From positions 1 through 64,000 of the forward strand of contig VXCM01001537.1 in NCBI GenBank assembly GCA_014773175.1: a DNA stretch of 64,000 bases. The letters run 5' to 3'. Under the pieces are notes generated by a model. It saw only the letters and a program-made list of their open reading frames with translations. It was not told where the DNA came from and did no database searches. The number at the start of each line of letters is the position of its first letter. The first letter of the stretch is position 1. The stretch comes from Lucifuga dentata. Its lineage: Eukaryota; Chordata; Actinopteri; Ophidiiformes; Bythitidae. Of this stretch, positions 1 through 13,052 are shown one piece after another. A program made the position numbers and the translations under genes.

Positions 1-934
1 GTCTTTAAAAGCCTGACCAGGGACAAGGACTGCAAATTAGCTTAAGCTAGACGTCTTATAATACATTGCACTTTCCACATTTGTCATTGGCAATGTTGTA
101 TATATTTGTCCCTGCCAAATAAACAATAAATAATAATAAATCATTGGCAAGTTGAACACAGTAACTGGGAGTTTCATGTATAGTCAAAAAAATTAGTATG
201 ACTTTTCACACAGTACACCAGCTTCCTTCCCTGGTGAATGTTTTCCCTTAGAATGCTGGAAAATGAGGCCCATACTCTAGCTGTTGTTCCATTACTGAAA
301 AAGATTTTCTCACCATTTCTATACTCATGTCATCATACGGCTTGTCACCATCTCAGTGGAAAATTTGCTGATGCCAGGTTTGGAAGCTGAATGATGGTAA
401 GTTTAGCACAAGTGTGTCCAAATCAGTCCAGTCCTGTCTTTACCAGGCCGGCAGATTTGATGACAACTGTAGCTGTTACAGTTCTCAGTTATTCCTTAAG
501 GCATCAAATTCTTTCCTGAATCACTGCCTTCAACCCACTGCCTGTGCTTCTCTGTCTCAAAGGTGCAAAAAACAGCAGACAGCTATAAGGCAAGATTGAT
601 AAGAAACAGTAATTCCGTTTCTCAAATTAAAGCAGACAGAGAATGGATGAATGGATGGGCTAAAAAATACCTATTTAGCCATATGCAATATTTGATTAAT
701 AACCATGTAATATGAAAAGATTTTTAATTGCCTTTGCTTTTTTAGCTGTTTGCTCACAGTTCTCTGCCAGATTAAATTTTTCATGGTGAGAACAAATAAT
801 TCCAGCAGCTGCTTCCATAAGCAAAAGCTGAAAAGGAACCATTTTGACAAGTTTGATGTCAAGGCTAAGAGAAGCTGCATGGAAGATGTAAGGGAGTCAC
901 TGTTTGTATTTGACGGTTAAGCAGAGGCAGATGA

Positions 935-1063
935 TTTGGAAGGGTTGGGGTGGGGTGAGGAGGGGGGGTTCATTATCTCCTAATTACACAAGATAGAGNT
1001 TTGGAAGGGTTGGGGTGGGGTGAGGAGGGGGGGTTCATTATCTCCTAATTACACAAGATAGAG
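935..1063. repeat. Duplicated contig overlap around N at 999
   Basis: Positions 935-998 and 1000-1063 are the same 64 bases, separated by a single N at 999. A direct repeat with exactly one N between the copies is what a scaffolder leaves when two overlapping contigs are placed end to end without merging. The true genome probably has one copy. The unit is G-rich in its first half (runs of G4-G7), which may be why assembly stopped here. Confidence 0.85.
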
Positions 1064-2044
1064 CAGAGGCTTACTGAGCGTGTGCAAGAGAACACCTGCA
1101 GACTCAAGTCAATCCCTTCAGACTCCACTGCCAAGCCTGGAAAAATGCTGCATGCTAACCAAAGGATTACAGCACATGATACTGCTGAGCACCTTTGATG
1201 ACAAGCAAACAACCAGCCAAAACAACACAATGGAGCAGTGGCAATGGCTGTCCTCAGTTTTAAGTGGGAAAATAAATTTAGCACCTCCAGTCCGTAATTA
1301 GATTCTGTCTGTTCTCCTTCACCAAAACCTGCTGTCCACCAAGACTCCAAACAATTTCAGCCACCTCCAGCATGACAATGAAGCAGATGCTCACCTAGAA
1401 CAGACACATCTTTGAGAGTGTGTTAGACACAGCCAGTACTGAAATAGCCACAGGACACACATTGTAAAACCTTACAGCTTGACTAGCTGCCCTACTGAAT
1501 TGTTGACATGGAAAGGATGCTTGGTTCCAGACCAGCCATTCAAGGAAAAAATTTACTTTTTTTTCCCCGGCAAATTCACAAAGCGGGAACAGTTCAAAGC
1601 AATTGTGAATGCTGACACTATGACAAGGATAATACCATTTGTAGGAGCTGGCTTGAAGGAAAAGGCAGGTGGATGGCAGCTTGTTCCAGGAGGTGTTTAT
1701 ATAAATGCACATTCACTTCCAAAGAAAGGAGTGTCTAGGACGCTTTCAGCTTTCTGTGTGAAAAGCCTGAATTTACCTGTTTCACTCCTGCAGTTCTAGC
1801 TCATGTCTTGGTAAGGCAATATGTCAATGACAGCGAATCAATTTGCACTGAAATAAAGGTTAAAATCTGATTATGATAGAGCCTATATGAAGAAAATGGT
1901 TTTTCATTCACAAGTAAAACTGAAAGAACTCAGTCAGCTTTACACAAAAGGTTTTAAGCTGGATGGCACAGCCTCGCATGGCTTCTGTCACTGAATTGAA
2001 AGCAGCCCCTCCCCTGCTTTTGCTTCATAATGAGAAGATAGCCT

Positions 2045-2056
2045 GCCATCTAGTGG
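2045..2056 (-). promoter_or_regulatory. CTCF-type core motif
   Basis: The minus strand reads CCACTAGATGGC, a full match to the commonly used CTCF core CCASYAGRKGGC. CTCF binds such sites and anchors chromatin loops in vertebrates. The flanking positions of the longer consensus are not well matched, so occupancy is uncertain. Confidence 0.4.
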
Positions 2057-2929
2057 GAGCCTTGATAACAACAACATTAAAGGTTTAATTTCAATAAAGG
2101 GTTAACAAGTCAATGTGTACGTCCAAGCTTTGCATTTATTCATCAGAAATCCTGTTAATTATATAATGCAAATCTCTCTCCCTCTCTAAACAAGACCAAA
2201 TGACACAGTTGACTAAGGCAATGAGAACCAACCAGATTGTTAGTTTTCTGGCTGACTCAACAGTTACTGATTATAAAATAATAGCCTGAATTTATTTGAT
2301 TATTTGCTTGCATCTTTTGTGCCAAGATACATAAAAGCAGCTAAACAGGTTTCCAGAGTGTATGTTTATAACTGAGAAATCATTATTTGTTACCAGTACC
2401 TCTGATTTTGTTGCTATGAACTTTCTCACACAGTCTTGGTTGTATTTCAGGGCCAGCAAGGCCTTGTCTGCTGGCCTAGAGATTGTCAGAATCATCATAT
2501 TGTGTTTTTATAATTGAATATATATTTTATTAATGCTATACTGTATTTTACAAAGTTCATTCCCATCAGTTTTGTTATTAACGTCATTTTATTGCTACAG
2601 TACTCTCTCCCTCAGTTGCACTGCTTCCAGTGCAGCTCTTATAAATTAGAGCTTTTATCCAATCAGATTTTCCCCCTGTGCTGTCTCCGGGTGAAAAAAT
2701 CTAGCCTGAAGCCTTCAGAATCTTGAGTGAATCCCCTCTGCTATTCAAGCAATGGGACGATGTTGTTCATTGTCATATATTTTAACCAATCAGATTTCGA
2801 GTTTGCCATGTTGGGCGTATTATTTTACACGTCAGGACCTTCTAGCTGCCTTGGTCTACGTCATCGGAGCACAGCATTATGCTACTTAGCTAAACAGCCT
2901 GCCAGAAATTTATTAGAAGAAGAAGAGAG

Positions 2930-3247
2930 CTGGTTAGCTTAGCTAACTCAAGTAAACCTAGCTATCACGTAACGGAGCATTAATGTTTATTTAAACTTTC
3001 TTTCTTGACGTTTAGATTTTTAGATATAGTGCTTTAGATTTTTTTCGTTTAGATTTTTACTTAGCTCTGTTGTTTTTTAACGCACAATGGCTGAAGGAGG
3101 AGAAGAAATGGATTAACTGACAATGCTTTTTTTCACATTTTGGAACTGAAACGCACCGATGTACTGTCCAACTGTGTTGTTAAACTCTTTATAAAAAAAA
3201 AAAAAGAAAGGAGGACAGACTTTATCTTCAGATGATGAGCAGCTTTG
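2930..3247 (+). other. Possible orphan first exon with splice donor
   Basis: A stretch with exon-like organisation ends in a strong donor, with exon sequence to 3247 followed by GTAAGT at 3248. Just upstream is ATG ATG AGC AGC TTT G, which would be an open start running into the donor. A shorter upstream frame begins at an ATG near 3088 and stops after ten codons. No acceptor, downstream partner or known protein can be matched. It could be the 5' exon of a non-coding transcript, part of a transposable element, or chance. No other exon of a + strand gene is recognisable before cxcr4. Confidence 0.2.
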
Positions 3248-3648
3248 GTAAGTTTGATGGATTTTTATGTGGCTGGAATCTGTGGGGAAGCCTGTTGAAC
3301 CTGACTGTGTAAATGTAAAGTAAATGTGATGGTTGTTTTGAGTTCTTGTTTCTGTGGTAATGACACTGATTTAGACTATGCCATGTTTATATGTGATGCA
3401 GCATCCTGTCATAATGCATAATAATGCTACATCCTATTCATGTCTCTGCAGTTAGTGTGTTGTAACTGACATAGGTGTTGATCCTCGTGTTAAATGACTT
3501 TATTCCACTCGATAAAGGTTACTGTCACTGTGAATATGGGGTGGTTACGTGGAATAACAGCAGCATATAGCCCTAGTGTCATGGTGAGGTTATTAGAAAG
3601 TGGTTTAATTGCGGGAGGATCGCATTGAAGGCCTAGGTGTAAAATGCA

Positions 3649-3777
3649 CGGCCCGCCACTGGTGCACACATGCTGAACTGAAGATAAAACTCATGAGAGT
3701 TCACACAGAGGTNCGGCCCGCCACTGGTGCACACATGCTGAACTGAAGATAAAACTCATGAGAGTTCACACAGAGGT
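3649..3777. repeat. Duplicated contig overlap around N at 3713
   Basis: Positions 3649-3712 and 3714-3777 are an identical 64-bp sequence with a single N between them. The sequence is not low complexity, so a chance or slippage origin is unlikely. It is best read as an unmerged assembly overlap, as at 999. Confidence 0.88.
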
Positions 3778-4752
3778 ACACACTGAGACACTGACATCAA
3801 ACCTCCTGCACTCCAGGTTGTGGAGGTGGTTCAATATCAGGCTTGTTCAGACTGTGAAATTACATATCATGCCAGCACTGTAGTGACACATCTTCTCTAT
3901 TGCTTAATGAAATTCTATACAGAGACACACAAGCCGTGAGTAAACTCCAAGAGATATAGAACAGGAAGAGAACTATAAAAGCCTACACTTTCTACTTACT
4001 ATCAATAGTGAATTCAGAGACTAATGGGAGGCAGCAGACAGACCTGAGCCACAGAAACCAGCAGCAGAGCCAGACACGTCGGTGCATCCAATTAGCAATC
4101 ACAGCAAAGCTTAAGCCTGAGGCTAATGGAAATGTAGATAGATTCAGTAGACAAATGGAGAAATGGAGGTATAGGGCATTATAAGTGGAAGGGAGATGGA
4201 GAATGGGATCTTTTAGATACTATCTGACACATTCTGGATGGTCCTGCATCTGCTTCTGCTGACCACGCATGAACAGCAGAATTCACCCACAGAGTAAAAA
4301 TAAAAGGAATAATTATTTCATATAGTAATGAATAACACTGGCACCAGTTCAGAGAATTACAGATCACATTTGTCAGCACATCGCCAGCTTTATATAGCTA
4401 CATTTGATTGAGGCAAATAATACACTCAGAGTGGTGAATCTATTCACGTGTGCTCTTTTCCTTCAGAAAAGAATGAAGAATAAATGGAGAGGGGGAAGTC
4501 TCTTGGTGCCAGCTCTTTTCTGATACCATGTATGAATTCAAGCCTCTTCAGGGAGCAGAACTTTCCGTCTGGTGCCATGCATATTTCATGTTATTTCCAT
4601 TCTAATTGCATCAATGAGCAGTGAATGGAGAGTTGGATGTGGCGTGTAGTGGCTGGTATGATTACAGGGCAGGAGTTACAACATGCTTCAGAGAAGTCGC
4701 TTAGGATGATTCCCCTCGTGTAAAGCTCTGGGCTGCTTGGGGGAGATGATTT

Positions 4753-4885
4753 TGTGTATGTGTGTGTGTGTGTGTGTGTGTGCGCGTGTGTGTGTGTGTT
4801 GGGGGGTCTGCATGCAGCCAAAGGNTGTGTGTGTGTGTGTGTGTGCGTGTGTGTGTGTGTTGGGGGGTCTGCATGCAGCCAAAGG
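4753..4885. repeat. (TG)n microsatellite duplicated around N at 4825
   Basis: A TG dinucleotide tract with a GCGC/GCG interruption is followed by a short unique segment ending at 4824. The arrangement then repeats from 4826 to 4885 after the N. The copies differ by one TG/CG unit. The locus is a real microsatellite, but the second copy is probably an assembly overlap. The open frames read through it are translated dinucleotide repeat. Confidence 0.8.
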
Positions 4886-4950
4886 TGATTTGTCAGTGTG
4901 GTTGAAAATGTAAGTGTGTGGGCGGATCAGTCTGTGTTGGTGTCTGAAGA

Positions 4951-4986
4951 TTTTTTTTTTTTTTTTTTNTTTTTTTTTTTTTTTTT
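4951..4986. repeat. Poly-T tract broken by N at 4969
   Basis: There are 18 T before and 17 T after a single N. The true length is unknown. The same poly-T/N/poly-T pattern occurs near 13039, 25563, 30417 and 41446, and its poly-A counterpart near 28498, so contig ends fall preferentially in homopolymers. Confidence 0.85.
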
Positions 4987-7750
4987 CTGTATTTCATCAC
5001 CTTGCATTATCCTTTGTGCTGTTGTTTGTTTGTAAGCAAAGAATTGATTTTCTTTTTATTGTAGCTCGGTGAAGGGTTCAGAGGTGTGTGTTTGTGTGTT
5101 TGCTCAGCTGGCACTAGAGTTACTTGTGTGTGGATGGGAAATTATATCCAAATTTCTCACTGATCTTACTATTATCTTGAAATCACCCAATTTAATTAGT
5201 TTGCCTAACTCTAAATGTCAGGCTGTAAACAAAGGGTTCATCCTGGCACCATAACCTTAAAGAAACAGATGACTCACATATACTGAAGCTTAGAACACAA
5301 TTAAAAACATTCCTCTTTCATTTGATTGAGATAAACTGCAAATTAACCACGCCAGCTTGTTTTCAGGGGACCGAAAACTGTGTTAGTGAAGTGCTGCATC
5401 TGATGAAGGTAATTAAACCATGTTAATCGTGCTCCTTAAACATACAGCTAATTAGATTGTGTCTAGCTGCTGTGAGGTAAAACAAATGTGCTTCATCATG
5501 TAAGGCAGAGGTAAGAATAGAAAATGATACTCTGGTTACGATGCAGCCCACATATTCTATACTCAGCAGCACTCCTGCCCTATAATTAGAGAACATCACA
5601 GAGAAGAAACAGCTAAGGCAGATATTTACCTCAAGCAGCTTTTCATTTACCATATCTGAGCTGCATTCAAATCTTCTTAGAGATTCTTTGTTGCCAAGCA
5701 ACATGAAACTGAGCTACTTTATGGCATTCTAGTTATAGATTTTCCCCTTCAAGCTTTGGCAATTTATATCTTAGACGTACACGAGCATCAAAGTCTTTTG
5801 ACTTCAACAAAGTCAATCTGCAAAGTGTCATGCTGTGAGATTTACTGCTGATACAATGCTCAAACGAAAAGGCTTTCCTCTGATTCTTATAGCATCATTT
5901 CCTTATAATTGATTATGTATAGGAGGACAAATGAAAGAGCTTATGAAATCTAGCTGAACCGAAAAGTACGAGTCAGTAAAACCAAGCTGAAATTTCCCAA
6001 GTGGAATGTTAAATTCAAAACACTTCCATCTCTTTTTTGTTAGATATAAGAAGAAAAAGAACAAAAAACATTTGCATTTCCTCTTAATCCCTGAAGAGCC
6101 AATTGCTTTTTGCAGTCCTGTTTTTTCCTCATTAAATGCTGCTTAGGGAATATGGCAGTGATCCAGGCTGACGTGGGTGAGGTTAGCGAGTGTCTTCGTG
6201 CAGCACTGTGCTGAAAAGTGACAGTTTGGCCCAGTCTTAGTCTCTCACTCTCATGGGGTGAGAGATAAACCAGGGTGGGGCCACTCACGTTGCTGGAAGC
6301 TGTCCAGATTAATTAGAAGACGTGAGAATACAGAGAGCTGACTCCGCCAGCCAGCTTTTCTTCACGTGTCTGACAGGGAAACCATCGCCTGTGGATATCT
6401 ATCGGGGGATCTCGGGGAGCAAGAGGGCTGCATGATTTATCAGGTATAATTTTGCAGCCTACCTGCTGAATTTGTAAACAACATTGATCAATCTTGCGCA
6501 GCTTTTACAAATGGCTGCAGTTTCTAAAAATGACAGATCATTACAATAAAGGTGGAGAGACCAAAGGCTTGCTAATATGGATCATGGCCTGGAGATAAAC
6601 TCAGATAGATTGTGAACAGCATCATTGATTTCCCATGCGTCACGAGGACCAACCGCACTTAGATGAAGAACACTGAACCTTACAGTAGTGAGAGACTGAC
6701 AAAGTTGAAAAAGACATATTACTGTAAAACCACAGCCGCTGGAAGAAAGACGTGATTAACTAATGCCTTAAATTTTCAACTTGAGTTCCATTTAAGGTAA
6801 ACAGTCATTTAATGGGTAATTTCAATTAACAATTAGGGAATTCTTGAATCGAGTCATGAATAAATCCCTTTAAAACACATATTTTTAAAGCTGTTGCATT
6901 TTAAATTTCTCTTAAAACTGCCTTTATCATTGACGCCATTGTGCAACATTTTATACAGATTTCTCAAAATTCATGAGATCATCACCACCACTACATTTTA
7001 AGATAAAACTGTGTGGGTTTTTGGCTGCAATATATGGGATTAAGAGTTAATACTGAAACTGCTTCATTCTTTCAGAAAGAAACTTCTCTCTGAAAGAAGC
7101 TTCACACGGTACAGCACTGTGCTGCTGCTGAATCCTCCTCTCTGCAAATCAACTCCTTCATCTTTGAATGAGTCATTTTAATACTGTGCACAAACCCAAA
7201 GCACAGTGTGCAAAGAAAGAAAGGCTGATATTTGGGGTGTCTCTTTCCTGCTTGAGTGAGATAATTTGGAATAGTGATACTGTATGTACACTGTATATTT
7301 AAGGCTTTGATTCAGCATGGACAGCATATGAGAATAGAACAGAATAAAACACAGTAGAATAGAATACTCATGTTTAAGTACAGCCTGAGAAGTAGGGCAG
7401 TGTAGTCTCACTTGCAGGCAGCCAAATGAAGTGTAATAGCCTGGGGAGCTGGAAATGAGACTCGGGGGTGCAGACGGGAAAGCAAAGCTCATTCAGCTCT
7501 CTGATCAGGACTGACGTGCTGCAGGTTAACATTCACAAAACAAACAGATTGTGAAAAAAAAAAAAAAAAAAAAGACTTGCATCGCTCAACAGGGCCAGCA
7601 AACAATGATCTGGAAACCACTGGGGAGCCATGGAGTAACTGAGAAAGAATAAATAAGCCTTGGAAAAGAGATTTAAGATAGTTTGGTTTGAGCCTGTAAT
7701 ATTAAATAAAATGTATTGTGATAGTGAAATTTGTTGATTAAAATTTAAAA

Positions 7751-7889
7751 ATAAAAAGATGATATTGATGTTAATTGAATTTAACTGCGAGTGAATGAAT
7801 GAATGAATGAATGAATGNATAAAAAGATGATATTGATGTTAATTGAATTTAACTGCGAGTGAATGAATGAATGAATGAATGAATGAATG
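7751..7889. repeat. (GAAT)n microsatellite duplicated around N at 7818
   Basis: A unique 42-bp lead followed by a GAAT tetranucleotide run occupies 7751-7817 and recurs at 7819-7889. The unique lead being duplicated exactly points to an unmerged contig overlap rather than tandem growth of the microsatellite alone. Confidence 0.85.
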
Positions 7890-10696
7890 GAACAATTTGA
7901 TGACCTTTTTTGGTTATTAGACAATCTTTCCTGTGGTGCCATTCTTAGGTCAAACTTGTACTCACATGGTCAGATTTCCATGAGGTTTTCTGCTGATATT
8001 TGTGGTCCCCAGAGCATGAACCCCAGTGATATGATGATACTGTGGCTTTTCTTTAGCTCAACCCTTACACCCCATGTTTGATCATAAAAATATGGGTATG
8101 TTGTCAGTTTATATTAAAAGAGGAACGTTATATTTTGGGGTAAACTGTCTTACCATAAAAGTAAAGTATGTGCTTTGAGACTTACTTCATATGAAGCAGA
8201 TAGAAGGATTTATTTTCTTAATATCACATTGATATGAGGATAGATACAACTTGGCAAAGGCATTTCTCTGGAATTGTTCAAACAGGAATCTGCCTTGGTC
8301 TCATCTTCCTCAAGATAAATTGGTTGCCAGCCAGCTGGTCTGGATCATTCTAGTCTAAATGAAAAGTGAGACAGAATAGACGGCCATGTCAATTTGTTCC
8401 CAATATCCTGGCAGCAGTCTCCTCGACCTGCACACTTAAATCCTCTACTCTATTAAAGGAATCTCTATCCAAGCAGAAAGGAGGGGAGCTGTTAAAGGGA
8501 AGGCATGTCAAGACAGAGCTTAAATTATTGGCACATAAAAATTAAAACTCTTCTTCCTGTCACAGTGGTGTCAGGTGATAATAACTAATGATTGATTTTT
8601 GTGTGTGGGAGGAGCTTTATTATGAATCAAAAGTCAGTGTTTGGTTTGCTACAGTGACTTTGACTTTTGTGTTTTTTTTTGTTTTTTTTTTGTTTTGTTT
8701 TGTTTTTTGTCAGGAGATTTTTCATTTCAATCAGATAAACACTCTTTCTCCTTCAACAAGCCATCTTCATCGCTTTACTCTCCTCGCTTCTTTCGCTCTT
8801 TACGTCAGTTTCACATGTGTAACCAGAAGGCCTTAAAGCAGGAGAAATGAGTGCCATCTCACCAACAACTCAAATAAATGCTGACAATGTAATTTACAGG
8901 CTTTTGTAACCTTTCACAAAACAGTTTAGTAAGACGACTTCCCTAAATAGCTTTGTTGACAGAAGGAAAAGCAATCTGCAATTTACCTTGATTTGTGTAA
9001 GCCCATTTTCCTGGACAAACCACCCGTATCAGGAGATTAATGAGTTAATCCGAGCCATTCTCCAGTCCTCTCCATAAATAAAGGAAGCTAATAATCATGG
9101 ATGTGGGTGTCATTATGTACTTAGGGTCTTTAGCCCCCCGGATGCTGAGTTAAATGAGATGACTTTATCTCAATTGTGGCTTGTAAACACAAAACCATTT
9201 GTGGAAACAAGGTAAAAATGCCTCAGTGAATCAGTGGCCTTGAGAAGAAGTTTGGATTGCAGTGCCTATCAATGGCCCATTTAGCCAGTTGGTTTTGTCA
9301 ATACTTCAGATGGAGAGAGGAAATACTTCATCATAATGCTTTCAATTGTAAACATTTCTCCACAGCCATTTTCTCTTAAAACAGAGTTTCATGCACTGCA
9401 CAGATGAGTCCAGATGACTGAAGCCAGCAGGACTCAGAGACCAAGCACATTCAGCCAGGCTTCATCCTGTTATAAAGGATAACAAAAATTACAATCCCAC
9501 CAGAATTTAAATACAAATGCACACCACATGTTCTATTTTTATTATGATTACATCTTATTTGAGGGAAAATTACCCACTCAGTAAGACTTATAATTGAAAA
9601 CGAATTGCAAAAGCCTTTTAATTTTCAAGTTTAGATGTGCAGAGCACGTCAGTATTAACTCAAATGAAAATACAATGCAATTTTGTCTTTATTGAAATGA
9701 AAATGAAAAACATAATTCAAAATAGCAGTTTATTATTGTATCCAAATGATTCATTACCAAACATTTCATTTTCATGTTAATGCTGCACAAGGGCACCATG
9801 AATCTAATTCTGTGGTGCTGATGACATTTACATGATCACATTTACGCATTCGTGCATCCACTCTCAATGTATGCCACGCCAGTGAATAACGTGCAGCCGT
9901 TAAATGACCAATTTTTAACTCGCAGCAACAGAACAGCAGTCTGCTACATTGTGGGAAATTTAAATACAGTATAAGAATAATTTTTCGGGTTATTTTGGTC
10001 CTTCTTCATCGTTGCAAAAACTAAACCTTTAACATAACCCTGAGCTGAGAGATCATTTGTCTTTAGCTTTAGATGCGTTTGTATGCCAACTGTGTAATAA
10101 AGCATATCAATGCACTATTTCACCATGATTTCTGAAACAATATAATGGCAAAAAAAAAAACCTGTCAACAATAAAACAGGTCTTTAGATTTCTCGCCTTG
10201 GTTTGAGGTGTCAGAGAATCTTTGGAGGTCCATTTCAGTCAAATCAATAGAAATCTGATCACATTCTATTCACTCACTCACGTCATCAAATATTTCTAGA
10301 ATTATGTGGTTAAAGACAAAAAATATAATTACACTTTAGCAATTTAACCAGAAAATTTCCACAAAACTCAGTGTAAAACCTATTGAAACACATAGATGTT
10401 TTTATTTTTGTTTTGTTTTCTTTTCTTTTCTTTTGTCAGATATTCTCTTCTATATTTGACCTGAATGAATGCCTGCTAATCAAAGCACTCACTTTACAGT
10501 CACATTAAGAACTCTTTTATCGCTTTATTGCTGCTTTTTAGATTCAAACTGTGATCACAGAGGGAGAAATTAGATTCAATGATATGCTGCATTTGAATGA
10601 CCAATCACTTCCAACTGCTTTTGGGATGTGAAATGCAACAGGTGAGTGAAATTGTAATTTGTGCAGGAATCTGTCTGTGTAATGACACGCTACTTT

Positions 10697-10708
10697 CCAC
10701 TAGGTGGC
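10697..10708 (+). promoter_or_regulatory. CTCF-type core motif
   Basis: The sequence CCACTAGGTGGC is a full match to the CTCF core CCASYAGRKGGC on the plus strand, followed by CCC. It lies about 23 kb upstream of cxcr4 and points towards it. Real occupancy would need chromatin data. Confidence 0.45.
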
Positions 10709-12797
10709 CCCAGCTATGGAATCACTTTTCTACTGGTAATTGATCTGATTGTCTGCAGAGAGGGAATGATTCATACAATACAATGCTAGATTCTGTAAAT
10801 GACACAGTCCATTTTAAGTTAAAAGCAGCTACTGGTCTTATTAACCATATAAATTTGAAATAAATTAGATATAAGTGAAGAATGACGCATGAAAGTCGGC
10901 ATTTTCTGTGTTTCTCTAGTGCTCATAATTCATAATGTCAGCCTCTGGTTTAAACATGATATAACCTAACATTTCAGAACCACCATCATCAGAAAATGTT
11001 GATTAAATTAAAAAAAAATTATAAGTTTAATAAATGTAATAAAATTTTTTTAATCAAATGTTAATCTGTGCATTAAAGGATTTATCAGTTCATTTGAGAG
11101 TTGTAGCAGAATCAGATGTTGTGGTCTGATTTTTAATAATGTTCCCTTCCTTTTATTACACTTACATCACTGATTGTGCCTTTAAAGCTTCTTATTGTTC
11201 TTCAAATCATGCATAAAAGCTTTATTTTTTCATGGACTTATATGGATGCATGTGGTCTGTGTTTTGGCCTTTAAAGTCCTGGAGGATGAGTGAAGAGGCT
11301 CATGCAAAAATAACGTTTTAGCCTTGGTGTGGGCATTTATTTCAATAGCACGACAGCATGTACATGCAAACAGATACAGCCACAAACCTCCACCCAGCTC
11401 CAAATTTTATATCCTCCCAAGTGATTGATTTTTCCACCTGTGTGATACATGTAAACATCACACACTACATATGTGATGTTTTCATACGTCATTAGGTCAG
11501 AAATAGCCCTTTCCACTTGAAAAACAACAACGTGGAGAGAACAACATGTTCTACCCAATTGAGGAAGTGGTTTGCTCAGCAGACTGTGTCGCATGCCTGA
11601 TATTGAATTCATTTCACTAAGCAACTTGTAATCATCAAGCTAAAAATCTGCCATGACAATAGATTGCAATGACAAATTCAAGACACTGTCTTTGTTATAC
11701 AGGATTTGTCAGTCACTACCTAGTGTTAGACATAAATTGTTCTCTCTGCAATGATGGATTTCCCTCCCAAGGCCTCTCATAAACATCTCAGAGCTGAATG
11801 ACATTTTTTTTTCACAAGTCAGCCTTTAGGCTCTTAGTCACAATATTACAAGGTTTCTTTTGTTTCTTTTGGCAGCAAGGTACCCTGGGATCCATCCAAA
11901 GCAAGCCACATGGGAATACTGAGCGTCTGAAGAGTGCTCAGCCTTGACGTGGCTTCAAGGCACAAGCTGAGCTGTACTGGGAGAGCTGGTACCATTTCTC
12001 TTGGTGATTTATGGACTAAGAGACAATGATGAAATAACATGAATATTCTTCAAAAGGAAACAGCAGAAAGAAAGCTCAGTGAAGGGGGGTGGGGTAGAGG
12101 TGGGGGAAGATGGGGGTGTTGTGTCCAAAGCTAAAAAGTCAGCAGCCGGAGGGCAGGGTGTGAACGGGAGTGTGTGCAGGTGGTGTGCGTGTGGGCTGCC
12201 CAGCCCATCATCTTGGCTGGGTCAGTTTACTTCTATGTCCTCATGAACNTCCAAACACACACACACACTGACCCTTTAGTATGGGCTTTACCTCCTCTCC
12301 TTTCACCCTGGCTTTTACGACCCCACGTAAATCTCTCTCCGGTAACACAAGCTTGTCAGCCTTCCTCTAGCTTCTTTCTTTTCATCACATTTATCCTCAC
12401 GGACAATTCAAAGAGGGGCCATGGCGGAGAGGTGGTACTATATGGGCCTATTTGAGTTGAAATGGATTGAGTAAGACTGAGGGATGATCAAAAAGGAGAA
12501 AGGCCCGAGCGAAACCTTAGACACAGGAACGGCTGGACACTTGAGTGGGCCAGAAAACCCCTTAGATGAAAGGCAGCCGTCCATCAATAAATCATTAAAG
12601 CAGACATGTAGAGCCAGATACACGAACATTGACTAGCTTGAAATGAGCTCATATGAAGAGAGAGAGAGAGAGACGCTGAGGTGAGGGTTGGGGAGGGTGG
12701 TGTTGGGGGGGGCGGCAAGATTAAGGAGATATGCATCCTGAAATTAATAAAAGATTATATAAAAAGAGAGAATGAGTAAAATGGAGGAGTGATGAGC

Positions 12798-12809
12798 ACC
12801 ATCTGGTGG
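12798..12809 (-). promoter_or_regulatory. Weak CTCF-type motif
   Basis: The minus strand reads CCACCAGATGGT, eleven of twelve core positions of CCASYAGRKGGC. It is weaker than the sites at 2045, 10697 and 62121 and could be chance. Confidence 0.2.
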
Positions 12810-13022
12810 ATTTTGTCTTTATGGCTTGAAAAGCCTTTAACTCACTCTGCATGTAATGAGCAAACTCCAAGGCCTCTCTATTTGTAATCTGCCTCTTTTG
12901 CAACAGACACAGTGGAGAGTCAAAGAGAGAGGAGGTCACTACTGCTCAGACAGGATTCACTTTTACAACATGATGATCGGCAGTAAAATACCACCCAGGA
13001 CAGACTTTATGTCTGCAGCGCT

Positions 13023-13052
13023 GTTTTTTTTTTTTTTTNTTTTTTTTTTTTT
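13023..13052. repeat. Poly-T tract broken by N at 13039
   Basis: A T homopolymer runs on both sides of one N and then grades into TTG/TTTTG repeats. It is an assembly joint in a homopolymer; the length is unreliable. Confidence 0.8.

Larger units (their letters stand above)
1..2700. other. Intergenic DNA, no gene seen
   Basis: AT-rich DNA with only short chance open frames. None has a recognisable protein family, splice-bounded exon structure or codon pattern that sets it apart from background. It contains one single-N assembly joint at 999 with a 64-bp duplicated flank, and a CTCF-type motif at 2045-2056; both are listed separately. Nothing else stands out by eye. Confidence 0.6.
3254..7540. 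other. Intergenic DNA, no gene seen
   Basis: It holds assembly joints at N3713, N4825 and N4969, a (TG)n microsatellite and an A-run near 7555. The remaining sequence is AT-rich with short unrelated open frames on both strands. I recognise no protein domain, RNA gene or transposon coding remnant. Confidence 0.55.
7890..13020. other. Intergenic DNA, no gene seen
   Basis: AT-rich single-copy-looking sequence. It includes pyrimidine-rich runs near 8675-8710 and 10405-10437, a GA-run at 12658-12673 and a G-rich tract near 12695-12713. A lone N sits at 12249 without duplicated flanks. CTCF-type motifs at 10697 and 12798 are listed separately. No coding exon, tRNA or transposon gene is recognised. 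Confidence 0.5.
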
